Under the pieces are notes generated by a model that searched no databases, was not told the DNA's origin, and worked only from the letters and a program-made list of their open reading frames with translations. The position numbers and the translations under genes are program-made. This document shows, piece after piece, positions 16,298-24,467 of a stretch of DNA of 64,000 nucleotides; the stretch's first letter is position 1; the number at the start of each line of letters is the position of its first letter. This DNA is from Marinobacter sp. LA51 (GTDB lineage Bacteria > Pseudomonadota > Gammaproteobacteria > Pseudomonadales > Oleiphilaceae), in assembly GCF_030297175.1 (NCBI RefSeq), contig NZ_AP028070.1, positions 2,790,001-2,854,000 on the forward strand. Direction: 5' to 3'.

Positions 16298-17980
16298 TCA
16301 GAATTCCCAGACCACTTTCTTTTTCTGCCCAAACCAGTCGTCCATCTTTCGGGTGTAGAAGTCTTCAATCACGTTCCGCTTGATCTTCATGGTGGGTGTC
16401 AGCATGCCGTTCTCCATGGTCCACGGTTCCTTGACCACCACCACGAAAGCCAGCTTTTCGTGGGCTTCGCATTCGGCATTCACCGCATCCAGTTGCTGTG
16501 CCAGTTCCTGCTCAAGTTCGACGCGGTCACCACCCGCTTCCAGCTGATCCCGCGCCTCCTCGGACAGCAATACCATCAGGCACGGCTGCGGCTGGTTAGC
16601 ACCGGCCACGCACACCACTTCCGCCTGCGGATGATTAAAACGGCTTTCAATGGGCACCGGCACCACGTACTTGCCCTTTGAGGTCTTGAACAGATCCTTG
16701 ACCCGGCCGGTGATCCGCAGACAGCCATCGCTGTCGATTTCGCCCATGTCACCGGTTTTCAGGAAACCATCATCAGTGACATCCTCCCGGGTTTTCTCTT
16801 CGTTCTTGAAGTAGCCGAGCATCTGCCCCGGACTCTTGACCTCCACCTCGCCACCTTCGGCGATGCGATGTTCAACACCTGGATTGGCGTTGCCGACCGT
16901 GCCTACCTTGGCCAGCCCGGGCCGGTTGGCGTGGGAATAGCCGAAGTTCTCGGACATTCCGTACACCTCCAGCAATTCCAGCCCAAGGTTCCGATACCAG
17001 GCGATGATCTCCCCGGACAGCGGCGCGGCACCGGTGAGTGCGGCACGGCAATGGTCCAGGCCGAGCTGCTTCAGCACCTTCTTTTTCACCAGTGATTTGA
17101 CCACCGGAATATTGAACAGCAGCTTCTGTTTCTTGGGCGGCAACTTGGCATTCACCCCCAGATAGAACTTCATCCACAATCGGGGCACCGAGAAGAACAG
17201 GGTTGGGCGTGCTCGTTGCAGGTCTTCCTGAAAAGTATCCAGGGAGTTGGCAAAGTACAGATGAAACCCGTAATACAACGACTGGGTCTCTACCGCGGCC
17301 CGCTCGGCCACATGGGCCAGCGGCAAATAGGACAACATGCGTTCATCGGACGACACCGGGAATATCTGCTGCAAGCCGTCGGCAACAGAAATCATGGTGC
17401 GGAAACTGTGCATGACTCCTTTTGGCCGCCCCGTACTGCCTGAGGTGTAGATCAATGTCGCCAGGGAATCGCGGTCGGGCAGCCTGGGCTCCGCTGGCTC
17501 ATTCTGGGCCACCAGTTCAAGCCAATTGGGCGTGTCGTCCCGAGGCGACATTGGCAACGAAATTACCGGCAGGTCGGCCGGGATACGTCCCTTGATATCG
17601 TTCCAGCCGTCCGCCGTTCCGTCCATCTTGCCCAGGAACAGCAGTTTGGCCTCGCTGTGCTCGAGCACGTAGGCGGCGGTTTCTCCATTCAGGGTCGGGT
17701 ACAGCGGTACCGAGGCATGGCCGGCGGCCCAGATGGCCAGATCGGCCAGGATCCAGTGAGCGCTGTTCTTGCCCAGGAGCGCGATGTTGCTGTGCGCTGG
17801 CAGATCAAGTCCTGCGAGATAGGTAGCCATCCGGGAGACCTGATCGGCCGCCTCTTTCCACGTCAGTTCTTCCACCCGTCCGTCCGGGTAGGGCTGGGTC
17901 AGATAAATCGCATCGGGGGTAGTTTCGGCCCAGAAATAGAGACAGTGCAACGACGTCTGCTTTCGCGGATCAATGGCCAT
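16298..17980 (-). CDS. AMP-binding long-chain acyl-CoA synthetase
   Basis: A 560-residue adenylate-forming enzyme. The AMP-binding signature is LIYTSGSTGRPKGVMHSFR (about residue 175). Further motifs are VYGMSENFGYSHANRPG, LKTGDMGEIDSDGCLRITGR and KDLFKTSKGKYVVPVPIESR. The long-chain type is suggested by the similarity in the last third to FAA1/FadD15-like enzymes, which keep an extended lid domain. It activates fatty acids to acyl-CoA. AAGGAG lies before the ATG at 17980. It stands alone and is flanked by a terminator on its 3' side. Confidence 0.92.
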   Translation of the reverse strand: MAIDPRKQTSLHCLYFWAETTPDAIYLTQPYPDGRVEELTWKEAADQVSRMATYLAGLDLPAHSNIALLGKNSAHWILADLAIWAAGHASVPLYPTLNGETAAYVLEHSEAKLLFLGKMDGTADGWNDIKGRIPADLPVISLPMSPRDDTPNWLELVAQNEPAEPRLPDRDSLATLIYTSGSTGRPKGVMHSFRTMISVADGLQQIFPVSSDERMLSYLPLAHVAERAAVETQSLYYGFHLYFANSLDTFQEDLQRARPTLFFSVPRLWMKFYLGVNAKLPPKKQKLLFNIPVVKSLVKKKVLKQLGLDHCRAALTGAAPLSGEIIAWYRNLGLELLEVYGMSENFGYSHANRPGLAKVGTVGNANPGVEHRIAEGGEVEVKSPGQMLGYFKNEEKTREDVTDDGFLKTGDMGEIDSDGCLRITGRVKDLFKTSKGKYVVPVPIESRFNHPQAEVVCVAGANQPQPCLMVLLSEEARDQLEAGGDRVELEQELAQQLDAVNAECEAHEKLAFVVVVKEPWTMENGMLTPTMKIKRNVIEDFYTRKMDDWFGQKKKVVWEF

Positions 17981-18136
17981 TTACGGCTCCTTGTTGTTGT
18001 TATCATTCTTTTTAGTTGAGGTTGGACGTATTCGGACTTATTTATAGTAGTCGGAATTCGCCACCGCTCAATATCCAGCACAGTCTTCCTGTGTAACAAA
18101 TGCGTTCACAATTGAGCACTTGGTCACAAACACCCC

Positions 18137-18164
18137 GTGACAGACCGGGGCAATGGTCTAGAGT
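18137..18164 (+). promoter_or_regulatory. Possible sigma-70 promoter for the 35-residue gene
   Basis: GTGACA at 18137-18142 and TAGAGT at 18159-18164 are separated by 16 bases. This is a fair match to -35 and -10 boxes and lies about 65 bases upstream of the small gene at 18230. The call is by eye. Confidence 0.35.
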
Positions 18165-18229
18165 GTCAGGGCAGGCGTATCAGCTTGCTCAACACTGGCC
18201 CAACCCTTTCTCAACAACAGAAGGTGCGC

Positions 18230-18337
18230 ATGAAAACATCGTCTCGTTCAGCTCTGATTTTCCCCGCCTGGGGCCTCATCCTGATGGGCTCTGGTGCTTT
18301 TATCTATTGCGCCGCGGTTGGCCTGCTGGGCGCCTGA
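18230..18337 (+). CDS. Predicted 35-residue single-span membrane peptide
   Basis: The 35 codons encode a basic start (MKTSSRS) and one hydrophobic helix (ALIFPAWGLILMGSGAFIYC continuing to AAVGLLGA). A modest AAGGTG lies five to six bases before the ATG. A possible promoter lies upstream. Single-span peptides of this size often attach to larger membrane complexes. No family is recognised. The alternative is that this is a non-coding stretch between the acyl-CoA synthetase and the Lrp gene; the clean charge-then-helix pattern argues against that. Confidence 0.55.
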   Translation: MKTSSRSALIFPAWGLILMGSGAFIYCAAVGLLGA

Positions 18338-18384
18338 GCAAAACAGAGCGGCCCTGCAGGTGGATTCCTGCCCGTCTTTGCAAA

Positions 18385-18813
18385 CTAGCGCCTAAAGCGT
18401 GTCTCCAACACCACCGCCGAGTTAGTGCGTTCCACCCCTTCCAGGTTGCCAATATCGTCAAGCACTGCACTCAGTTCTTCCAGCGACTGGGCCTGCACGA
18501 TGGCAATCAGGTCGTACTCACCGCTGACTGAAAACAGCTGCGAGACCTGGGCAATACCCTCCAGCGCGGTGTTGGTTCGGGCCGTCAGTTTCTGTAGCAC
18601 CTTTATCGACACGTGCGCCTCCACCTGGTTGGCTGAAAACTCTCCACCCAACAGCACCGAATAGCCCCGGATAACACCGCTGGCTTCCAGACGCGCAATG
18701 CGATTTTGCACCGTTGACCGGGACACATGCAGGGTTCGGGCGAGTTCGGTAATACTGGCCCGGGCGTTGTGGCGCAGCAGCATCAGTAGCTTCTGATCCT
18801 GTTTTCCTATCAT
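18385..18813 (-). CDS. Lrp/AsnC family transcriptional regulator
   Basis: A 142-residue regulator. The helix-turn-helix reads ITELARTLHVSRSTVQNRIARLEASGVI. The RAM effector domain includes VSQLFSVSGEYDLIAIVQAQ and a TNSAVVLETRF tail. I chose ATG 18813 (MIGKQDQKLLMLLRHNARAS), where family alignments begin; a TTG at 18864 and an ATG at 18855 would add 14 to 17 residues. Lrp-type proteins usually sense amino acids. It diverges from astA, an arginine catabolic gene, so arginine or a product may be the effector. Confidence 0.9.
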   Translation of the reverse strand: MIGKQDQKLLMLLRHNARASITELARTLHVSRSTVQNRIARLEASGVIRGYSVLLGGEFSANQVEAHVSIKVLQKLTARTNTALEGIAQVSQLFSVSGEYDLIAIVQAQSLEELSAVLDDIGNLEGVERTNSAVVLETRFRR

Positions 18814-18928
18814 TTTGGCGACCCATTTAATCAATTTGCCATTATCATAGATCATTTCGCTCAAACTGCATCTGCAATCTGGCAGTTCTACTGTTCATAC
18901 TGTGCCAAACCACTTCAGGATGCTGGCC

Positions 18929-20044
18929 ATGTTCATTCGCCCGATTGCAGTCACGGATCTGGATACCCTGTATCAGATTGCCGTTGAATCCGGCCCCGGA
19001 TTTACGTCCCTGATGCCCGATCGCGACGCTCTGGCTCGCAAGATCGAGCATTCCATTGCCAGTTTTGAGCGCGAGGTGACTCAGCCCGGTGACGAGCATT
19101 ATCTGTTTGTACTGGAGGATGAGACCACCGGTGAGATCATGGGCACCACCGGCATCGAAGCCGCCGCCGGTCGCACCCGCCCGCTTCACCATTTCCGCCG
19201 CAGCACCGTAACTCACCATTCCCGGGATCTGGGCCTGCGACGCAATGTGGAAACCCTGACCCGCTGCAACCACTACACTGGCTGCACCGAGATTTGTTCC
19301 TTGTACCTGCGCCCGGAATTCCGACGCGCCAACGCGGGCAAACTGCTGTCTCGGGTCCGGTTCCTGTTTATGGCACTCCACCCGGAGCGGTTCTCCGATA
19401 CCGTGATCGCTGAGATGCGCGGGGTGTCTGACGACGCCGGCCAGTCTCCGTTCTGGTCCTGGCTGAAGACCCATTTTGTCGATATGGATTTTGCCTCGGC
19501 CACCCGTTTAGTTGGCTCCGGCTACACCCATTTCATTGACGAGCTGATGCCGTCGCACCCGCTGTACACCTGCCTGATGAGCGCTGAAGCCAGGGCGGTG
19601 ATCAGTCAGGTGCATGAGCGCACCCGGCCAGCGCTGCGCCTGCTCGAAACCGAAGGTTTCCAGCACAAGGGATTGGTGGACCTGTTCGACGCGGGCCCGA
19701 CGGTTGAATGCCCGCTGGCATCGATCCGTAGCGTGCGGGAGTCCCAAGCCTGGCAGGTTGAAGTGGATGCCGTGCCGGCCACCGAATTCCAGAAACGGAG
19801 CCGCGAGCGCATTGCCATGCCGTTGCTGATCACCAATACTGGAACCGCAGAATTCAGGGCCACGGTGCTGACCGGGGCAGACACCCGGCCAGGCTCTAAC
19901 ACCCTGTGCCTGAGCCCGGCCCTGGCCGACCAGATGGGCCTCGAACCAGGCCAAACCTGCCGCGCCCTGCCCCTGGCAAGCAGTCAGCGCGACGCGGCAC
20001 CCAACACTCATCACCTTCGTCCGGAGATTGTTCATGCACACTGA
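18929..20044 (+). CDS. astA: Arginine N-succinyltransferase
   Basis: A 371-residue enzyme of the AstA family, which transfers succinyl from succinyl-CoA to arginine, the first step of the arginine succinyltransferase pathway. Recognised stretches are MFIRPIAVTDLDTLYQIAVE, HHSRDLGLRRNVETLTRCNHYTG-type text, CSLYLRPEFRRANAGKLLSR and SPFWSWLKTHFVDMDFA. The start at ATG 18929 matches the family opening (M-x-RP); in-frame starts 9 to 27 bases earlier exist. No astB, astC, astD or astE is nearby. The 3' end overlaps the DUF1338 gene by 11 bases, which implies co-translation. Confidence 0.93.
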   Translation: MFIRPIAVTDLDTLYQIAVESGPGFTSLMPDRDALARKIEHSIASFEREVTQPGDEHYLFVLEDETTGEIMGTTGIEAAAGRTRPLHHFRRSTVTHHSRDLGLRRNVETLTRCNHYTGCTEICSLYLRPEFRRANAGKLLSRVRFLFMALHPERFSDTVIAEMRGVSDDAGQSPFWSWLKTHFVDMDFASATRLVGSGYTHFIDELMPSHPLYTCLMSAEARAVISQVHERTRPALRLLETEGFQHKGLVDLFDAGPTVECPLASIRSVRESQAWQVEVDAVPATEFQKRSRERIAMPLLITNTGTAEFRATVLTGADTRPGSNTLCLSPALADQMGLEPGQTCRALPLASSQRDAAPNTHHLRPEIVHAH

Positions 20045-20840
20045 TCGCAATGCCCTGTTCCAGCAGCTCTGGCGCAACTACCAGGAGGTCACTCCCTCAG
20101 CCGAGGAGATTCACCGCATCCTGGGCGCCGAAGAGGGGCAGGCCATCATTAACGATCACATCGCCCTGCGCACCTTCAATCTGGCCCCGGTCGGGCTGGA
20201 TGCCCTGGCCGAACATTTCCTGAGCCTCGGCTACGTTCAGGGTGGCGAGTACCATTTTGAAGCCAAGAAACTCTACGCCCGGCATTACGAACATCCGGAT
20301 CCGGACGCGCCCAAAGTGTTCATATCGGAGTTATTGGTAGAGCAGTGTTCGCCAGAGCTTCAGGCCATCGTCAAGGATCTGGTGGCGCAGGTTGACCCGG
20401 GCCGGGTCAAGGCAGACGACTTCCTGTATTCCGGTCGTCACTGGGACGTAGACTATCAAACCTACCGCACCCTGCTGGAAGAGAGCGAGTATGCGGCCTG
20501 GATGGCAGCCTGGGGCTATCGCGCCAACCATTTCACCGTGAGTATCAACCACCTCAACCAGTTCGAGACCGTGCTGGAAATTAACCAGTTACTGAAAGAC
20601 AACGGTTACGCGGTGAATGCCTCGGGTGGCGAAGTGAAAGGCTCCCCGGCTGAATTGCTGGAGCAATCCTCCACCATGGCCGACCGGATACCGGTACAAT
20701 TCTCGGATCGGGAAGAAACCATTCCAAGCTGCTTTTACGAGTTCGCACGGCGATACCCGAAAGCCGACGGTGAGCTGTACAGCGGTTTTGTTGCCGCCTC
20801 GGCCGACAAGATCTTCGAAAGCACCAACGCCAGCGGCTAA
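20034..20840 (+). CDS. DUF1338 family (2-oxoadipate dioxygenase/decarboxylase-like) protein
   Basis: A 268-residue VOC-fold protein of the DUF1338 family. The conserved opening is IINDHIALRTFNLAPVGLD. Candidate metal ligands are H42, H166 (GYRANHFTVS) and E236 (SCFYEFARR), matching the His-His-Glu arrangement of HglS, the enzyme that turns 2-oxoadipate into 2-hydroxyglutarate in lysine breakdown. This short form is about 200 residues smaller than HglS, so its substrate may differ. It overlaps astA by 11 bases. A role in an amino-acid 2-oxo-acid step is inferred. Confidence 0.85.
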   Translation: MHTDRNALFQQLWRNYQEVTPSAEEIHRILGAEEGQAIINDHIALRTFNLAPVGLDALAEHFLSLGYVQGGEYHFEAKKLYARHYEHPDPDAPKVFISELLVEQCSPELQAIVKDLVAQVDPGRVKADDFLYSGRHWDVDYQTYRTLLEESEYAAWMAAWGYRANHFTVSINHLNQFETVLEINQLLKDNGYAVNASGGEVKGSPAELLEQSSTMADRIPVQFSDREETIPSCFYEFARRYPKADGELYSGFVAASADKIFESTNASG

Positions 20841-20867
20841 GCTCGCCTGCTCCAGCGGCGGGATGGC

Positions 20868-21524
20868 TCAGGACCATCCCTGCTCGCCGAGCAGCGGCAC
20901 AAAGCGGACATCACCCAGGCTCTGGTCGCGAAACTCCGTCTCCGATAGTCGGGTGATGCGGCGCAAGCGCTGCACCGTGTGCGCGGACCCGACCGGAATG
21001 ACCAGATGGCAGCCCACCCGCAACTGCTGCTTCAACGCCTCGGGCACCACCGGCGCTCCCGCCGCCACACAAATACCATCGAAGGGCGCCTGTTCAGGCC
21101 AGCCCAAGGTACCATCGCCGCAACGCACCACCACGTGATCATACCCTTCGGCCGCCAGTGTCTGCGCCGCTGATTCGGCCAATTCCGGCACCCGCTCGAT
21201 GCTGAACACCCGGGCGGCAATCGAGGCGATCACCGCGGCCGCATAACCCGAACCGGTGCCGATATCGAGCACCACTTCCCCACCGGTCAAATCCATCGCG
21301 TCCGCCATCAAAGCCACAATGTAGGGTTGGGAAATGGTTTGTCCGAAACCAATGGGCAAAGGGCCATCATCGTAGGCTTCATCAATCAGGCTTGGGCTGA
21401 CAAATTTCTCCCTCGGCACCCGCCTCATCGCCGTCACCACCGGAGCTGCGGTTATACCGCGACCAAGAATCTGGTTCTCCACCATCCAGGCGCGACGTGA
21501 CGCAAAGTCCTGATGCTGGTTCAT
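20868..21524 (-). CDS. pcm: Protein-L-isoaspartate O-methyltransferase
   Basis: A 218-residue SAM-dependent enzyme that repairs isoaspartyl residues. Motifs are VPREKFVSPSLIDEAYDDGPLPIGFGQTIS, with the catalytic TISQPYIVALM, then VLDIGTGSGYAAAVIA (SAM site), VVVRCGDGTLGWPEQAPFD and ICVAAGAPVVPEALKQQL. Length and order are normal. GAGGAGGGTGGC precedes the ATG at 21524. It faces the DUF1338 gene with 27 bases between the stops. Confidence 0.95.
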   Translation of the reverse strand: MNQHQDFASRRAWMVENQILGRGITAAPVVTAMRRVPREKFVSPSLIDEAYDDGPLPIGFGQTISQPYIVALMADAMDLTGGEVVLDIGTGSGYAAAVIASIAARVFSIERVPELAESAAQTLAAEGYDHVVVRCGDGTLGWPEQAPFDGICVAAGAPVVPEALKQQLRVGCHLVIPVGSAHTVQRLRRITRLSETEFRDQSLGDVRFVPLLGEQGWS

Positions 21525-21716
21525 GCCACCCTCCTCAGCCCGTTCGCTTACGCTTCGTTACAAAGCAGTAACGTATCTACAACGGCAGGTGCTACCAGAG
21601 CTGTCTACTTTTTAGTCACACCCAACCGGGCACATTCCGGTGGGCTGCCTTACAACAACAATAACGCCGGGAGACGGGGCTGGCCACGACTCGTTTCCGC
21701 TGCCACGGAGGACCCT

Positions 21717-22382
21717 ATGTCTGCATCTGTGAACCACCTTGAGGAACGCACCAAAGACGCATCCGAACTGCTTGGACGCATCCTGCCCTCGGCCATTGCA
21801 TTGGCGCTGATGCTCCGTCACAAAAAGATGGCGGCCTGGCTGCGAGCCGAATTCGAGGGCTATCAGGACCGGGAACAAGCACCGCCCTACCGCCGAGATC
21901 TTCCCGGCCATATTGTTGCCCGCTCACCTCAGTATGGCTGGATTCCGGCACCGGTAAACGATGCACAAAGGAAGGAATTTGGCCACCTCGACGTGCTTGA
22001 CGACGCCAAGTCGATGGAAAAAATTTGTCTGACCAGCCGTAAAGGCGATGGTAACCGGGTGCTGCTGACCCAGGACGACATGGTAGAGCTGCAACAACAG
22101 ATCAACCTGAGTGCCGAGCTTGCGATCAACCTGAGCCGCGATGTCTACAGCCGGCTCCTGCGAACCATACGCGGTACTGTTTATCTGTGGACCCAGGAGT
22201 TGATGGCGAGGGGGCTGAGCGGCGACCACAACCACTACAGCCAGGATGAACGGGCACTGGCAACTGATCTGGACGATCCCGAGCGATTCTGGCGTCGGGC
22301 GATGGACGAAGTCGACGACCTGCCCGTTGCCGACGTAAAGCCGGCCGGGTTCTTTGAGCGGGTGTTCGGACGGGCCAGTTAA
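21717..22382 (+). CDS. AbiTii-domain-like protein
   Basis: A 221-residue protein. The first 130 residues resemble the AbiTii domain: a helical start (LLGRILPSAIALALMLRHKK), then MAAWLRAEFEGYQDREQAPPYRR, a short beta segment (IPAPVNDAQRKEF) and later VYSRLLRTIRGTVYLWTQELMARG. The W-L-x-x-E-x-x-GY-x(n)-PPYR pattern is the key match. AbiTii domains occur in predicted abortive-infection and other conflict proteins. Here it stands alone with an extra acidic tail. ACGGAGGACC lies before the ATG. Its last four bases overlap the convergent TSUP gene. Confidence 0.6.
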   Translation: MSASVNHLEERTKDASELLGRILPSAIALALMLRHKKMAAWLRAEFEGYQDREQAPPYRRDLPGHIVARSPQYGWIPAPVNDAQRKEFGHLDVLDDAKSMEKICLTSRKGDGNRVLLTQDDMVELQQQINLSAELAINLSRDVYSRLLRTIRGTVYLWTQELMARGLSGDHNHYSQDERALATDLDDPERFWRRAMDEVDDLPVADVKPAGFFERVFGRAS

Positions 22383-23185
22383 CCCAGCACGCTGACCATG
22401 CCGATGCTGCTGACAACCAGCAGCACGGCACCCAGCACCTGAAAGAACACCGGCGTTTCTGCCCGCAACATCCGATCGTGCACTTTCAGGCCAATGACGT
22501 GACCGACCGCAGCACAAGGCAAGAGCCATAGATGGTGGATCAACTGCAGATCCACCCCAACCCACACAAACGCGGCCATCTTGATCAGCACCAGGATGAA
22601 CCAGAGCGCAAACAGGGTGTCCCGCAGTTTCTCTTTGGGCAGGTGCTGGGCCACAACCGCGATGATCAGGGGCGCACCGATCAGCGAGGTGCCACTGATA
22701 TAGCCACCGACCATCAGGAACACCGCATCCACCGTTTTGCTGCCACTGCGGAACGGCTTGTTGATGATGTAGGAGACAGAATACAGCGCCACAATCACGA
22801 AAATGATGGCGCTGAGCACGTTACCGGGCATGGTGATGAGGCCAAACACGCCAATTAGTTTGGGCACGATCATGATGCCCAGAATGCGCCATAAGTAGCG
22901 CCAATCCACCGTGCTCTCCGCAGCCCCCCTGGACTTGGCTTCCGTTGCCGACTCAGAGGGATCAACAGGCTTCCGCTTGCGGTTGTTCAGCCAGATGGTC
23001 AGCGAGGAGAACACCAACAGATGCACCGCAATGATCGGCAAGAACACCAAAGGCTCATCCAACACCAGCAACAGGAACGGCAGCGACAACACCGCCCCGC
23101 CAAATCCCAGCCCGGAACGGACAAAACCGCTCCAGACAAAGATCATTGCAATCAAAACGTACTGAACAAGACTGAGGTCCGACAT
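22379..23185 (-). CDS. TSUP (TauE/SafE) family permease
   Basis: A 268-residue inner-membrane protein with about eight helices. The opening (MIFVWSGFVRSGLGFGGAVLSLPFLLLV) and the second half (VGGYISGTSLIGAPLIIAVVAQHL) are the two TauE/SafE repeats. A charged loop lies near residue 80 (NNRKRKPVDPSESATEAK). Family members export or import sulfur compounds and small organic acids. The start is ATG 23185 with AAGGACC upstream; the longer frame lacks a membrane-type start. The substrate is not inferable. Confidence 0.88.
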   Translation of the reverse strand: MSDLSLVQYVLIAMIFVWSGFVRSGLGFGGAVLSLPFLLLVLDEPLVFLPIIAVHLLVFSSLTIWLNNRKRKPVDPSESATEAKSRGAAESTVDWRYLWRILGIMIVPKLIGVFGLITMPGNVLSAIIFVIVALYSVSYIINKPFRSGSKTVDAVFLMVGGYISGTSLIGAPLIIAVVAQHLPKEKLRDTLFALWFILVLIKMAAFVWVGVDLQLIHHLWLLPCAAVGHVIGLKVHDRMLRAETPVFFQVLGAVLLVVSSIGMVSVLG

Positions 23186-23342
23186 AAGGTCCTTAAGGCT
23201 GGGTGAATGCGCGGGCTCAGAGTATACCCAACCTGGGCCGAATTCGCCGATCACCAAAACACACGTCAGGCAAAGTTGCACAGCTCAGATCGCAGGCGTA
23301 GCATGGCAATAACTGTATAAATAAACAGTATCTGGATTTGCC

Positions 23343-24404
23343 ATGAAAACCCGAGCTACCGGCCTCAACCCTCACAATCGTTTCCAGCCTATCGTCACCG
23401 ACCGCGATCAGGATGACGGCTGGTACCAGGCGCCCGAGGACGACTTGAACCCCGATTCGGTAGCAACCGAAGTGGTCAACGAGTCGGTTAAATCCATCAT
23501 CAGCCGGAACACCTCCCCGGATGTACCCTTTGATCAATCCATCAATCCTTACCGGGGCTGCGAGCACGCCTGCATCTACTGCTTTGCCCGCCCTACACAC
23601 GTCTATTGGGACATGTCGCCGGGGCTGGATTTCGAGACCCGGCTGATCGCCAAACCCAACGCTGCCAGCAAGCTCCGGGAAGAACTCGATAAGCCGGGCT
23701 ATACCGTCTCCCCCATTGCCCTGGGCGTGAATACCGACGCTTACCAGCCGCTGGAGCGGGAGCGGCGCATCACTCGCGAGCTGTTGGAAATCATGCTTGA
23801 GTACCGCCACCCGGTGTCGATCATCACCAAGGGCGCGCTGATCCTAAGAGACCTTGATCTGCTGACCGAACTGGCCGAACAGGGCCTCTGTTCCGTGCGC
23901 ATCAGCCTGACCACCCTGAGCAATGACCTGAAACGGCGGATGGAGCCACGCACTGCGGCACCGGCCACCCGGCTAAAGATGATTGAAAAACTCGCCAGCG
24001 CCGGGATCCCCACCGGCATCATCCTCGGCCCAGTGATTCCTTTTATCAACGACCAGGAGATTGAGGCGATACTGGAGGCCGCCGCCTCAGCCGGTGCAAG
24101 CCGTGCCAGCTGGATCATGCTGCGCCTGCCCCTGGAGCTCGACGAGCTGTTCCAGGAATGGCTGCAACGGCACTTTCCGCAGCGGGCCGAGCACGTGATG
24201 AATCGAATCCGTGATTTACGGGGCGGCAAGAGCTACGATTCTGCCTTCGGGCGCCGGATGACCGGTATCGGCCCTTACGCCGACCTGATCCGCCAGCGCT
24301 TCTCGAACAAGGCGAAACGGCTTGGACTGAACCTTCACCAGGCCGAACCCCTGCGAAATGACCTGTTCCGCCGCCCGGCGGGGGAACAAATGGGGCTCTG
24401 GTAA
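23343..24404 (+). CDS. PA0069 family radical SAM protein
   Basis: A 353-residue radical SAM enzyme. The iron-sulfur cysteines are C73, C77 and C80 in RGCEHACIYCFARP, the CX3CX2C motif. SINPYRGCEHAC and VYWDMSPGLDFETRL are characteristic of the PA0069/SplB-like family. SplB repairs spore photoproduct in Bacillus; the proteobacterial relatives have no proven reaction. PVSIITKGALILRDLDLL and VRISLTTLSNDLKRRMEPR follow. The gene stands alone; the ribosome site is weak. Confidence 0.92.
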   Translation: MKTRATGLNPHNRFQPIVTDRDQDDGWYQAPEDDLNPDSVATEVVNESVKSIISRNTSPDVPFDQSINPYRGCEHACIYCFARPTHVYWDMSPGLDFETRLIAKPNAASKLREELDKPGYTVSPIALGVNTDAYQPLERERRITRELLEIMLEYRHPVSIITKGALILRDLDLLTELAEQGLCSVRISLTTLSNDLKRRMEPRTAAPATRLKMIEKLASAGIPTGIILGPVIPFINDQEIEAILEAAASAGASRASWIMLRLPLELDELFQEWLQRHFPQRAEHVMNRIRDLRGGKSYDSAFGRRMTGIGPYADLIRQRFSNKAKRLGLNLHQAEPLRNDLFRRPAGEQMGLW

Positions 24405-24467
24405 CGTCCAATACCCAGGTCACTTGTAGTCATCTGATGTTGTTCAGGGAAGAATCGGAGGGGCCCC

